Origin: Bariatricus massiliensis
Lineage (GTDB): Bacteria > Bacillota > Clostridia > Lachnospirales > Lachnospiraceae
Direction of reading: 5' to 3'
Length of the DNA stretch: 64,000 bases
Assembly (NCBI RefSeq): GCF_900086725.1
Contig: NZ_LT574836.1
Location: 514,034 to 578,033 of the forward strand
Part shown: in pieces, positions 34,998 through 44,191 of the stretch
How the letters are laid out: every line of letters begins with the position of its first letter
Position numbering within the stretch: position 1 is the stretch's first letter
Translations under genes and position numbers: made by a program
Notes under the pieces: model-generated
Database searches by the model: none
What the model saw: the letters and a program-made list of their open reading frames with translations, nothing else
Told to the model about the DNA's origin: nothing

Positions 34998-36377
34998 ATG
35001 GCACAATTATGGGGTGGAAGATTTACGAAAGAAACCGATAAATTAGTATATAATTTTAATGCGTCAATTTCCTTTGACCAGCGCTTTTACGCGCAGGATA
35101 TCAAGGGGAGCATCGCCCATGTCATGATGCTCTGCAAACAGGGTATCCTGACAGAGGAAGAGAAAAAAGAAATTATCGCAGGGCTGGAAGGGATTTTATC
35201 CGATGTAGAAAGCGGTAAGCTGGAGATTACAGACGAATACGAGGATATCCACAGCTTTGTGGAAGCGAATCTGATTGAAAGGATTGGGGATACCGGGAAA
35301 AAACTGCATACGGGAAGGAGCCGCAACGATCAGGTAGCCTTAGACATGAAGCTGTACATCCGCAGTGAAGTCCGCTCTCTGGAAGGGCTGGTCGTTGACC
35401 TGCTCCGGGAACTCCTCACAATTATGAAGGGGCATGTAGACACAATCATGCCTGGATTTACCCATCTGCAGAAAGCCCAGCCGATTACGCTGGCTCACCA
35501 TATGGGAGCTTATTTTGAGATGTTCAAGAGAGACCATCAGCGGCTTAAGGACATTTATAAACGGATGAATACCTGTCCTCTAGGAAGCGGTGCGCTGGCT
35601 GGAACTACTTATCCTTTGGACAGGGCTTATACGGCAGAGCTTTTAGGATTTGACGGGCCGACGCTGAATAGTATGGATTCTGTGTCGGACAGAGATTACC
35701 TTATTGAGCTTCTCAGCGCAATGTCGACTATTATGATGCACCTGAGTCGCTTTTCGGAGGAAGTGATTATCTGGAATTCCAATGAATACCGTTTCGTGGA
35801 GATCGACGACAGCTACAGCACCGGAAGCAGCATTATGCCTCAGAAGAAGAATCCGGATATCGCGGAACTGGTAAGGGGCAAGACGGGACGTGTATACGGG
35901 GCTCTCATGTCCCTTCTCACAACCATGAAAGGTATCCCGCTTGCATATAATAAAGATATGCAGGAGGATAAAGAGCTTGTATTCGATGCTCTGGACACTA
36001 CGAAAGGGTGTCTGGCCCTGTTTACCGGCATGATGGCTACGATGAAATTTCAGACAGCCAACATGCGTGCCAGTTCAGAGCATGGATTTACCAATGCAAC
36101 GGATGCGGCAGATTATCTGGTAAATCACGGCGTGCCATTCCGGGATGCACACGGAATCGTGGGACGTCTGGTTCTGTACTGTATCGAAAAAGGAATTGCG
36201 CTGGATGACATGAGCATGGAAGAGTACAAGGCTATTTCTCCGGTGTTCGAGGAAGATATCTATGACGCGATCAGTATGGAGACCTGCGTGGAGAAGAGGA
36301 ACACGCTGGGAGCGCCGGGACCGGAGGCTATGAAGCAGGTGATTGATATCTATGCAAAATATCTGGAGGAATGTTAG
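34998..36377 (+). CDS. argH: Argininosuccinate lyase
   Basis: A 459-residue cytosolic enzyme that splits argininosuccinate into arginine and fumarate. The N-terminal WGGRFTKETD, HTGRSRNDQVALD, HLQKAQPIT and the superfamily signature GSSIMPQKKNPD are all present. The start at 34998 matches the family N-terminus; the frame is open 56 codons upstream into queH without family similarity. argG is not adjacent. Confidence 0.97.
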   Translation: MAQLWGGRFTKETDKLVYNFNASISFDQRFYAQDIKGSIAHVMMLCKQGILTEEEKKEIIAGLEGILSDVESGKLEITDEYEDIHSFVEANLIERIGDTGKKLHTGRSRNDQVALDMKLYIRSEVRSLEGLVVDLLRELLTIMKGHVDTIMPGFTHLQKAQPITLAHHMGAYFEMFKRDHQRLKDIYKRMNTCPLGSGALAGTTYPLDRAYTAELLGFDGPTLNSMDSVSDRDYLIELLSAMSTIMMHLSRFSEEVIIWNSNEYRFVEIDDSYSTGSSIMPQKKNPDIAELVRGKTGRVYGALMSLLTTMKGIPLAYNKDMQEDKELVFDALDTTKGCLALFTGMMATMKFQTANMRASSEHGFTNATDAADYLVNHGVPFRDAHGIVGRLVLYCIEKGIALDDMSMEEYKAISPVFEEDIYDAISMETCVEKRNTLGAPGPEAMKQVIDIYAKYLEEC

Positions 36378-36395
36378 GGATTTGGATATTTGGTC

Positions 36396-36424
36396 TTGCA
36401 ATTTTTATATAAATGGGATATTAT
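36396..36424 (+). promoter_or_regulatory. Probable asd promoter
   Basis: TTGCAA (36396-36401), a 17-base spacer, then TATTAT (36419-36424). A small inverted repeat ACAAAT/ATTTGT follows in the leader. No lysine riboswitch fits in this short gap. Confidence 0.5.
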
Positions 36425-36487
36425 ATTCAGAACACGCACAAATGTATTTGTGACAGGGACAGTGACATGGAAGAGAGGATGAAGAAA

Positions 36488-37573
36488 ATGGAGCAGAAAT
36501 TAAAAGTCGGTATTCTTGGGGCAACAGGTATGGTAGGACAGCGTTTTATCGCACTTCTGGAAAATCATCCGTGGTTTGAGGTGGTGACGGTGGCGGCAAG
36601 TTCCCGCTCAGCCGGTAAGACATATGAGGATGCGGTAGGCGCACGGTGGAAGATGGACACTCCGATGCCGGAAGCCGTGAAGAAGCTTGTGATACATAAT
36701 GTAAATGAAGTGGAGGAAGTGGCAAAGACGGTAGACTTTGTGTTCAGCGCCGTTGACATGACGAAGGAAGAAATCCGCGCCATAGAGGATGCCTATGCAA
36801 AAACAGAGACGCCGGTTGTATCTAATAACAGCGCACACCGCTGGACGCCGGATGTACCTATGGTCATTCCGGAGATTAACCCGGAGCATTTTGAAGTCAT
36901 CGAAGCGCAGAAAAAGCGTTTAGGTACGACAAGGGGGTTTGTGGCTGTTAAGCCTAACTGCTCCATTCAGAGCTATGCCCCGTGTCTTGCCGCTTGGCGT
37001 GAGTTTGGGCCGAAGGAACTGGTCGTGACGACGTATCAGGCAATCTCAGGGGCAGGAAAGACATTTAAAGAATGGCCGGAGATGGTGCAGAATATTATTC
37101 CTTACATCGGCGGAGAAGAAGAGAAGAGCGAGCAGGAGCCGCTTCGTGTATTGGGAAGAGTGGAGGACGGTCAGATCGTGAAGGCAGAGCTTCCGAAGAT
37201 TACCTGCCAGTGCGTGCGCGTGCCAGTCTTGAACGGGCATACGGCGGCGGTATTTATTAACTTTGAGAAAAAGCCTACAAAGGAACAATTGATTGAGAAG
37301 CTTGTGAATTATAAAGGGGTGCCGCAGGAGGAGAATCTGCCCAGCGCGCCCAAGCAGTTCATCCAATATCTGGAGGATGACAATCGGCCGCAGGTGGCTT
37401 TGGATGTGGATTATGAAAATGGGATGGGCGTCTCTGTGGGCCGTCTCAGAGAAGACACAATCTATGATTACAAGTTCATTGGACTTTCACACAATACGGT
37501 CAGAGGAGCCGCGGGCGGAGCGGTTCTCTGTGCGGAGACACTGGCAGCGAAGGGCTTTATTCAAACAAAATAG
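36488..37573 (+). CDS. asd: Aspartate-semialdehyde dehydrogenase
   Basis: A 361-residue NADPH enzyme that reduces aspartyl phosphate to the semialdehyde for lysine, threonine and methionine. VGILGATGMVGQRF binds NADP. VKPNCSIQSYAP carries the catalytic Cys, and the fungal/archaeal-like LGTTRG insert and length suggest the less common Asd class. The start at 36488 follows GAGAGGATGAAG; ATGs at 36467 and 36479 are in frame. Confidence 0.94.
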   Translation: MEQKLKVGILGATGMVGQRFIALLENHPWFEVVTVAASSRSAGKTYEDAVGARWKMDTPMPEAVKKLVIHNVNEVEEVAKTVDFVFSAVDMTKEEIRAIEDAYAKTETPVVSNNSAHRWTPDVPMVIPEINPEHFEVIEAQKKRLGTTRGFVAVKPNCSIQSYAPCLAAWREFGPKELVVTTYQAISGAGKTFKEWPEMVQNIIPYIGGEEEKSEQEPLRVLGRVEDGQIVKAELPKITCQCVRVPVLNGHTAAVFINFEKKPTKEQLIEKLVNYKGVPQEENLPSAPKQFIQYLEDDNRPQVALDVDYENGMGVSVGRLREDTIYDYKFIGLSHNTVRGAAGGAVLCAETLAAKGFIQTK

Positions 37574-37581
37574 TAGTTTAT

Positions 37582-37621
37582 GTCCCCCTCTCCTGAATTT
37601 TAAGGATAGGGGGACTTTTTT
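37582..37621 (+). terminator. Terminator after asd
   Basis: GTCCCCCT (37582-37589) pairs with AGGGGGAC (37608-37615), with an inner TCCT/AGGA extension, followed by a T run. Confidence 0.8.
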
Positions 37622-37753
37622 GTCTTTATGGAATATTACATGAAATTAACACAAATTTTACCGCCATAAACAGATTATATGGTATAATTTTGTATATAAA
37701 TGGATATCCGCTTTGACGGAACTGAGTTTAGAGAGAAAGTTGAGGGAGAGAAG

Positions 37754-39859
37754 ATGAACGATGAGATGTTAAAATACACCCAGAACAGGGAGCTTTCCTG
37801 GCTAAAATTTAATCAGCGTGTTCTGGAAGAAGCGCAGGATTCCACGGTCCCGCTTCTGGAGCGGATGAAATTCGTGTCGATTTTTACGAGTAATCTGGAT
37901 GAATTTTTCATGATACGTGTCGGTAGTTTATACGATATGTGCCTCACGGATAATACTGCGATTGACAGCCGTTCCGGCATGACGCCGGAGAAGCAGCTGG
38001 ACGCGATCTATACAGCGGTGACTCCGCTGTACAAGGAGCGTGACAAGACATATTCTGAGATTAAGAAGCAGCTCAGCCCATACGGAGTCTGTGGATTGTC
38101 CATGAAGGAGCTGGAGGCGCAGGAAAAGAAATATGTAAAAAAGTATTTTAAAGATCAGATGCTTCCGATTCTGTCTCCCCAGATTGTGGACGCGAATCAC
38201 CCGTTCCCGCATCTTTTGAATAAAGAGATTTATGTCATTGCCAATTTGAAGCAGGACAATAAGGCGATGCTGGGAATCGTGCCGGTTCCTCAGTTTGTCT
38301 CTGATATTCTCTATCTGCCGGGACATGATATACGCTATATTCGAATGGAAAAGGTGATTATGGAGTATCTTGACCTTGTGTTTGACAAATATGAGGTGTC
38401 CGACAAGAACTATATTTGTGTGACGAGGAACGCAGATGTATCTCCGGACGACGAGGCGCTGGAAATTAATGATGATTTCCGCTATCTGATGCGCCAGACT
38501 TTGCATAAGCGCAGGAGGATGGCCGTTGTGCGCATGGAGACTGCTGAACCGCTCAGCAAAGAGACGGAGAAGTTTTTCTGTGACAAGTTCAAGATTTCTG
38601 CAAATCAGATTTACCGCACGAAGATGCCGATGAAACTGGATTTCATTTTCTCTATCATGGATAAAGTCCCGACATCGATGAAACGTTCTCTTACGGATGA
38701 AGCATTCACCCCTCAAGTATCCCGTTACCTGACAGAGGGGAGTGTCATGAAGCAGGTGAAAAAGCGGGATGTGCTGCTGTCTTATCCGTATGAAAGCATG
38801 GAGCCATTTTTAAGGCTCATTAAAGAGGCTGCCTATGATCCGACTGTCCTGACAATCAAGATTACAATCTATCGTCTGGCGAAAAAGGCAAGGCTCGTGG
38901 AGTACCTCTGTGCCGCCGCGGAGAATGGCAAGGAAGTTACGGTATTGATAGAGCTGCGTGCGCGCTTTGACGAGCAGAGCAATATTGACTGGTCGGAACG
39001 CTTGGAGGAAGCCGGCTGCCGGGTCATTTATGGGTTCGAAGGTTATAAAGTGCATTCGAAAATTTGTCTAATCACATGCCGTAATAAGAACGACATCCAG
39101 TATATTACACAGGTGGGAACGGGAAATTACAATGAAAAAACGGCCACAATGTACACGGATGTTTCGCTGATCACCGCGGACAGAGGGATTGGGGAGGACG
39201 CCACAGTCTTTTTCAAGAATATGTCCATCGGTAATTTAAACGGAAGCTATGAGCATTTGATTGTGTCGCCCACCAGCCTGAAGCAGAAAGTACTTCTCCT
39301 CATGGACGGAGAGATTCGCAAAGGAACAAATGGGAGGATCATTATGAAAATGAATTCCGTGACCGATGTAGACTTTATCCAGAAGGTGGCAGAAGCATCA
39401 CAGGCCGGTGTAAAGATTGATTTGATTGTGCGCGGGATATGCTGTATACTGCCCGGCGTACCTGAATATACAGAGAATGTGAGGGTGACTAGTATTGTGG
39501 GCCGCTATCTCGAGCACCCGAGAATTTTCAGTTTTGGCAGCGGGCCTGAGCAGAAGATATATATAGGCTCTGCAGATATGATGACGCGGAATACAGAAAA
39601 ACGGGTGGAAGTAGCCTGCCCGGTATATGACGATAGGATTAAGGCACAGCTCACACGGATGCTGCAAGTAATGCTGGCAGACAATGTCAAAGCAAGGATA
39701 CTCCAAAGTGATGGAAATTATAAGAAAAAAGAGCAGGGAAACACAAAAGTATGCGCTCAAGAATATTTTATGAAAGAAGCGATGGCTGTAAAACATCCAA
39801 AAGTAGAGGAAAAGCTAAGCTTTGGACAAAAACTGAGAAAACTGCTGTTTAAGAAATAA
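37754..39859 (+). CDS. ppk1: Polyphosphate kinase 1
   Basis: A 701-residue enzyme, full family length, that polymerises ATP gamma-phosphates into polyphosphate. Landmarks are NRELSWLKFNQRVLEEA, HPFPHLLNKE, the catalytic His434 in YKVHSKICLI and GTGNYNEKTA. The start at 37754 matches the family N-terminus; the frame reaches 37700 but the extra 18 residues are not family-like. A TATAAT lies at 37683-37688 without a good -35. It ends with a basic tail. Confidence 0.96.
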   Translation: MNDEMLKYTQNRELSWLKFNQRVLEEAQDSTVPLLERMKFVSIFTSNLDEFFMIRVGSLYDMCLTDNTAIDSRSGMTPEKQLDAIYTAVTPLYKERDKTYSEIKKQLSPYGVCGLSMKELEAQEKKYVKKYFKDQMLPILSPQIVDANHPFPHLLNKEIYVIANLKQDNKAMLGIVPVPQFVSDILYLPGHDIRYIRMEKVIMEYLDLVFDKYEVSDKNYICVTRNADVSPDDEALEINDDFRYLMRQTLHKRRRMAVVRMETAEPLSKETEKFFCDKFKISANQIYRTKMPMKLDFIFSIMDKVPTSMKRSLTDEAFTPQVSRYLTEGSVMKQVKKRDVLLSYPYESMEPFLRLIKEAAYDPTVLTIKITIYRLAKKARLVEYLCAAAENGKEVTVLIELRARFDEQSNIDWSERLEEAGCRVIYGFEGYKVHSKICLITCRNKNDIQYITQVGTGNYNEKTATMYTDVSLITADRGIGEDATVFFKNMSIGNLNGSYEHLIVSPTSLKQKVLLLMDGEIRKGTNGRIIMKMNSVTDVDFIQKVAEASQAGVKIDLIVRGICCILPGVPEYTENVRVTSIVGRYLEHPRIFSFGSGPEQKIYIGSADMMTRNTEKRVEVACPVYDDRIKAQLTRMLQVMLADNVKARILQSDGNYKKKEQGNTKVCAQEYFMKEAMAVKHPKVEEKLSFGQKLRKLLFKK

Positions 39860-39866
39860 TTGCAGT

Positions 39867-39932
39867 GGGGACAGGTCCCGATGAGTTGGGGACTGTCCCT
39901 TTTGCCGTTGGGGACTGTCCCCTTTGACCCTT
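39867..39932. repeat. REP-like palindromic repeat cluster
   Basis: Two copies of GTTGGGGACTGTCCC (39885-39899 and 39907-39921), each itself largely palindromic. They are preceded by GGGGACAGGTCCC (39867-39879), which pairs with the first copy, and followed by TTTGACCC (39924-39931). This resembles repetitive extragenic palindromes. It may also act as a ppk1 terminator, since a T run follows the first hairpin. Confidence 0.7.
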
Positions 39933-40009
39933 TGGGTTCCTTTTTGAAAAAAATTGTGATATCATAAGAAAATGAAGCCAAAATCAGGACAGGAGTATTG
40001 TGACAATAT

Positions 40010-42055
40010 ATGGGTAAATCAGTATACATAGCAGAGAAGCCAAGTGTAGCGCAGGAGTTTGCCAAGGCACTGCATCTGAGTTCAAGGAGAAAAGACGGTT
40101 ATCTGGAATCTGAGGAGGCTATCGTAACATGGTGTGTTGGACATCTGGTGACGATGAGCTATCCGGAAGTTTACGATGAAAAGTATAAGCGCTGGAGCCT
40201 GCAGACGCTTCCTTTTATACCGAAGGAATTCAAGTATGAGGTGATACCGGCCGTAAAAAAGCAGTTCGAGATCGTGAAGGGGATTCTGAACCGCAAGGAC
40301 GTAGAGCGTATTTATGTCTGCACTGACTCCGGGAGAGAGGGGGAGTATATCTACCGGCTTGTAGAACAGATGGCCCAAGTGGAGGGCAAAGACAGACGGC
40401 GTGTATGGATTGACTCTCAGACCGAGGAGGAGATTCTGAGAGGCATCAGGGAAGCGAAGGATTTGAGTGAATACGATAATCTTTCTGCCTCCGCCTATCT
40501 CAGGGCAAAGGAAGACTACTTGATGGGAATCAACTTTTCCAGACTTTTGACATTAAAATATGGAAACAGCATTTCCAATTATTTAAGCACGAAGTATACG
40601 GTCATCTCAGTAGGGCGGGTCATGACTTGTGTCATGGGCATGGTAGTCCGCAGGGAAAGAGAAATCCGCGAGTTCGTAAAAACTCCGTTTTACCGTGTAC
40701 TGCAGAGTGTCAGTGCCGAAGGACATACCTTTGAAGGCGAGTGGAGGGCGGTCAAGGGCTCGAAATACTTTGAGTCATTGCTTTTATATAAAGAAAATGG
40801 ATTTAAGGAGAAGCCGGAAGCGGAAAAGCTGATTGCTTATCTGAAGGAAGGGCAGGAAGAGCCTCTCACCTGCCGGATTTTAGCGATAGAAAAGAAAAAA
40901 GAAAAGAAGAACCCGCCCCTTCTGTTCAATCTGGCGGAGCTGCAAAATGAATGTTCTAAGCGTTTTAAAATCAGTCCGGATGAGACGCTGCGGATTGTGC
41001 AGGAATTATATGAGAAAAAGCTGGTCACCTATCCAAGAACGGATGCCCGTGTGCTGTCGACCGCAGTCGCGAAGGAAATCACAAAGAACTTGAACGGGTT
41101 GATGAAATATCAAGATGCGGAGCCATTTTTAAAGGACATCCTTTCCTTTAAAAGCTTTAAGGGACTGGAAAAGACACGCTACGTTAATGATAAGCAGATA
41201 ACGGACCATTACGCGATCATACCTACCGGACAGGGTCTTTCCGAGCTGAGCCGGGCCACCCACACGGCAAAGCAGGTCTACGATGTGATTGTACGGCGTT
41301 TCTTGAGCATTTTTTATCCGCCTGCGGTCTATCAAAAGGTAGCCATCACAACACAGATGAAGGAAGAACAGTTTTTTTCAAGCTTCCGGGTGCTGGCGGA
41401 GGAGGGCTATCTTAAGGTGGCAGGGGTGCCGGGGAAAAGCAAGACAGCCACAGAGTCCGCATCAACGGAGGGAGACGCCGAGGACAAGGAGGCAGATGCC
41501 GGATTCTTTGAAAGCATTAAGAAGCTGAAAAAGGGAGATGTTCTTACGGTCACTGGGCTGGATATCAAGGAAGGGGAGACTTCGCCGCCCAAACGGTACA
41601 ACTCGGGTTCTATGATTCTGGCCATGGAAAATGCGGGACAGCTTATCGAAGATGAAGAGCTCCGCGCACAGATCAAAGGCAGCGGCATCGGTACCAGCGC
41701 CACAAGGGCGGAGATATTGAAAAAGCTTTTCAATATCAAATACTTATCGCTCAATAAAAAGACGCAGATCATTACCCCCACTCTTTTAGGAGAAATGATA
41801 TACGATGTGGTGGAGCATTCCATCAAATCCCTACTCAATCCAGAGCTTACGGCCAGCTGGGAGAAGGGGCTCAACTATGTGGCCGACGGGGAAATTACCT
41901 CGGATGAGTATATGACGAAGCTCAATCACTTTATTGTAAGCAGAACAAGCGGGGTTCTGGGACTCAACAACCAATATCGATTAAAAGACTGCTATGACAA
42001 AGCGGCAGTGTTTTATAAAAACGACAAAAAGAAAGAGAAAGGGAAAACATCATGA
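40010..42055 (+). CDS. topB: DNA topoisomerase III (type IA)
   Basis: A 681-residue enzyme. The TOPRIM domain is N-terminal (IAEKPSVAQEFAK and TDSGREGEYIYR, including the DxD-type metal site). The active-site Tyr341 is in LVTYPRTDARVLS. Late GSGIGTSATRAEIL is typical. It relaxes or decatenates single-stranded regions. A low-complexity acidic insert lies near residues 484-500. There are no C-terminal zinc fingers. It overlaps the next gene by four bases. Confidence 0.94.
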   Translation: MGKSVYIAEKPSVAQEFAKALHLSSRRKDGYLESEEAIVTWCVGHLVTMSYPEVYDEKYKRWSLQTLPFIPKEFKYEVIPAVKKQFEIVKGILNRKDVERIYVCTDSGREGEYIYRLVEQMAQVEGKDRRRVWIDSQTEEEILRGIREAKDLSEYDNLSASAYLRAKEDYLMGINFSRLLTLKYGNSISNYLSTKYTVISVGRVMTCVMGMVVRREREIREFVKTPFYRVLQSVSAEGHTFEGEWRAVKGSKYFESLLLYKENGFKEKPEAEKLIAYLKEGQEEPLTCRILAIEKKKEKKNPPLLFNLAELQNECSKRFKISPDETLRIVQELYEKKLVTYPRTDARVLSTAVAKEITKNLNGLMKYQDAEPFLKDILSFKSFKGLEKTRYVNDKQITDHYAIIPTGQGLSELSRATHTAKQVYDVIVRRFLSIFYPPAVYQKVAITTQMKEEQFFSSFRVLAEEGYLKVAGVPGKSKTATESASTEGDAEDKEADAGFFESIKKLKKGDVLTVTGLDIKEGETSPPKRYNSGSMILAMENAGQLIEDEELRAQIKGSGIGTSATRAEILKKLFNIKYLSLNKKTQIITPTLLGEMIYDVVEHSIKSLLNPELTASWEKGLNYVADGEITSDEYMTKLNHFIVSRTSGVLGLNNQYRLKDCYDKAAVFYKNDKKKEKGKTS

Positions 42056-42717
42056 AAGAAATGACAGTTAAGGAAATGTACACACTTGAGGAGACAATTG
42101 CAAAAGATATATTTAAAGATGTCACTTATCCGTGGGAAGTACTTCCGAAGATCGGCAGCTTTATTCTGGAACTTGGAGCAACCCTCTCTGAAGATGAATA
42201 TGAAAAAAAGGGTGAAAATGTCTGGATTGCAAAGTCAGCTAAAGTAGCGCCCACCGCATATATCAATGGCCCGGCCATCATCGGTAAGGAAGCCGAGGTC
42301 CGCCATTGTGCATTCATCCGTGGAAACGCAATTGTCGGAGAAGGCGCAGTGGTAGGAAACTCCACGGAACTTAAAAATGTAATTCTTTTCAATAAAGTTC
42401 AAGTACCGCACTATAACTATGTAGGAGATTCCATTCTGGGATTCAAGTCCCACATGGGGGCAGGTTCCATCACATCCAATGTGAAATCTGACAAAAAGCT
42501 TGTTGTGGTGAAGACGCCGGAGGGCGGAATTGAGACAGGAATGAAAAAATTCGGGGCAATGCTCGGAGACAATGTGGAGGTCGGATGCGGAACTGTCCTG
42601 AATCCAGGCAGTGTAGTGGGCAGTGACACAAACATCTATCCCCTTTCTATGGTCAGAGGGTATGTGCCCGCGGGGAGCATCTACAAAAAACAAGGTGAAG
42701 TAGTGGAAAAACAATAA
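42052..42717 (+). CDS. Left-handed beta-helix (hexapeptide) transferase-like protein
   Basis: A 221-residue protein with hexapeptide-type coils from about 60 to 205 (for example IGKEAEV, VGEGAVVGN, LGDNVEVGCG). It resembles the C-terminal acyltransferase half of GlmU and related nucleotidyltransferase-like proteins. It has no uridylyltransferase domain. Probably an acyltransferase or sugar-nucleotide-related protein; the substrate is unknown. ATG overlaps the topB stop (ATGA type), implying co-translation. Confidence 0.75.
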   Translation: MKEMTVKEMYTLEETIAKDIFKDVTYPWEVLPKIGSFILELGATLSEDEYEKKGENVWIAKSAKVAPTAYINGPAIIGKEAEVRHCAFIRGNAIVGEGAVVGNSTELKNVILFNKVQVPHYNYVGDSILGFKSHMGAGSITSNVKSDKKLVVVKTPEGGIETGMKKFGAMLGDNVEVGCGTVLNPGSVVGSDTNIYPLSMVRGYVPAGSIYKKQGEVVEKQ

Positions 42718-42733
42718 AAGAGAGGCAGGTAAT

Positions 42734-43594
42734 ATGAAGAAAATAGGATTTATAGGCGTGGGAATCATGGGAAAATCCATGGTCCGCAACTTGATGAAAG
42801 CCGGATATGAGCTGCACATTTATGCCAGAACAAAAAGCAAGGTCACGGACGTAATCGAGGAGGGGGCAGTGTTCCACGAGAGCATTGCAGACTGTGTAAA
42901 AGGCTGCGAGGCTGTGATTACAATTGTGGGCTTTCCGAAAGACGTGGAAGAGGTGTATTTTGAGGAAGGCGGTATCTTAGCACATGCGGAGAAGGGGGCA
43001 TATCTGATCGATATGACTACCACCAGCCCGCAGCTTGCGGAAAAGATATACAAGGAAGGGAAAGAAAAAGGATTTCACGTGCTGGACGCGCCTGTGACCG
43101 GAGGAGATACCGGCGCAAAAGCAGGTACGCTCTCTATTCTTGTGGGCGGGGAACGTGAAGATTACGAGTCATGTCATAGTCTGTTTGAGGCAATGGGGAC
43201 GAACATCAATTATCAGGGCAAGGCCGGCTGTGGCCAGCACGCAAAACTGGCAAATCAGATTATGATTGCAGGCACACTGAGCGGCGTATGTGAGGCTCTC
43301 ACCTACGCGAAGGCAAAGGGACTCGATTTGGAGACGCTCCTGAAATCTGTCGCTACCGGGGCGGCGGGAAGTAAACAGCTCGATACTTTCGGCCCAAAGA
43401 TTATAGAGGAAAATTATGAGCCGGGATTCTTTATGAAACATTTTATCAAGGACATGAAGCTGGCCCTGATTGAAGCAAATATGAGCGATATCAGCTTAGA
43501 GGTGCTGAGCCTCGTACTCTCCAACTATGAACAACTGGAAGCGGAAGGTTTTGGAAATCTAGGGACACAGGCATTAATGAAATATTACGGATAA
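42734..43594 (+). CDS. Beta-hydroxyacid dehydrogenase family (GarR/HIBADH type)
   Basis: A 286-residue NAD(P)-dependent enzyme. IGFIGVGIMGKSMVRNL is the family N-terminal cofactor signature. DAPVTGGDTGAKAGTLSILVGG is the substrate-binding region. GQHAKLANQIMIAG carries the catalytic Lys near residue 171. Members reduce tartronate semialdehyde or oxidise 3-hydroxyisobutyrate; no neighbour fixes the substrate. It follows the hexapeptide gene by 16 bases. Confidence 0.88.
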   Translation: MKKIGFIGVGIMGKSMVRNLMKAGYELHIYARTKSKVTDVIEEGAVFHESIADCVKGCEAVITIVGFPKDVEEVYFEEGGILAHAEKGAYLIDMTTTSPQLAEKIYKEGKEKGFHVLDAPVTGGDTGAKAGTLSILVGGEREDYESCHSLFEAMGTNINYQGKAGCGQHAKLANQIMIAGTLSGVCEALTYAKAKGLDLETLLKSVATGAAGSKQLDTFGPKIIEENYEPGFFMKHFIKDMKLALIEANMSDISLEVLSLVLSNYEQLEAEGFGNLGTQALMKYYG

Positions 43595-43613
43595 GGATTT
43601 GGCAGAACGAAGA

Positions 43614-43638
43614 AGAGAGGGGAATTGTTCCCCTCTCT
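43614..43638. terminator. Hairpin between dehydrogenase and Phd-like gene
   Basis: An 11-bp perfect stem, AGAGAGGGGAA (43614-43624) with TTCCCCTCTCT (43628-43638), loop of three. The T run is poor, so termination efficiency is uncertain. Confidence 0.55.
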
Positions 43639-44014
43639 AAATGCGAAATGAGTTAGAGCTTGGCGGAAGTGGCAGGACGGCGTGGTCCAGCATGGAGTGC
43701 TTACCCAGATTCTCCTCTTCCTCCTCCCTCTGAAGTTCAGGGTTGACAGGAGCTGCTTGATTCTTATTCTTTTTTTTGCCTTTAAAGAGACTGTTCTTGG
43801 AAACTTCCGCAGAGCCATTGGGAGGAGCTTCGACAGAATCCGTTGACACTTCCTTCGCCCCATTGTCTGTCAACTTAGAATACTGCTCCAGACTCAGCAG
43901 TACCATGGAACCATAGCCGTTTTTAGTCAAGAAAACGGGCTCACCGGATTCCGCAATTTTTTCAACCTCAGGAAATTTATTCCTCAAATCAGATACAGGC
44001 CTAATATGCATCAT
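43637..44014 (-). CDS. Phd/YefM-type antitoxin-like protein with long charged tail, no toxin adjacent
   Basis: A 125-residue protein whose first 45 or so residues match the Phd/YefM N-terminal DNA-binding domain (IRPVSDLRNKFPEVEKIA, then PVFLTKNGYGSMVLLSLEQY). The rest is a hydrophilic tail, with a Lys-rich stretch (KGKKKNKN) and an acidic stretch (REEEEEN), unlike the short toxin-binding tails of the family. No RelE, Doc or PIN toxin gene lies beside it. ATG 44014 follows GGAGGTGTTTTT. It diverges from the ABC exporter genes, so it could regulate itself and perhaps them. Confidence 0.75.
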   Translation of the reverse strand: MMHIRPVSDLRNKFPEVEKIAESGEPVFLTKNGYGSMVLLSLEQYSKLTDNGAKEVSTDSVEAPPNGSAEVSKNSLFKGKKKNKNQAAPVNPELQREEEEENLGKHSMLDHAVLPLPPSSNSFRI

Positions 44015-44119
44015 AAAAACACCTCCATAAACTATCATTATTTTATCTTAATTATATCATAGAAGAATGATTATGTGAAGAAAAATTAAAAAATAGAATG
44101 CATCCATTTGGAGAAATCC

Positions 44120-44148
44120 TTGACATTGTATTAAAATAATAATACAAT
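44120..44148 (+). promoter_or_regulatory. Promoter of ABC exporter pair
   Basis: TTGACA (44120-44125), a 17-base spacer, then TACAAT (44143-44148), 43 bases ahead of the start codon; a close match to the vegetative consensus. Confidence 0.75.
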
Positions 44149-44191
44149 ATAACAAAAGTGAAATGTGAAAGAAATAACAGGAGGGTAATTT

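Noticed and set aside
36378..36487. Lysine riboswitch ahead of asd
   Set aside because: The gap is about 110 bases and contains the promoter, too short for that riboswitch.
43585..43863. A basic 92-codon minus-strand frame overlapping the Phd-like gene
   Set aside because: Considered as a missing toxin or frameshift remnant. Its Arg-rich sequence mirrors the Lys-rich tail codons in another frame and has no toxin motif.
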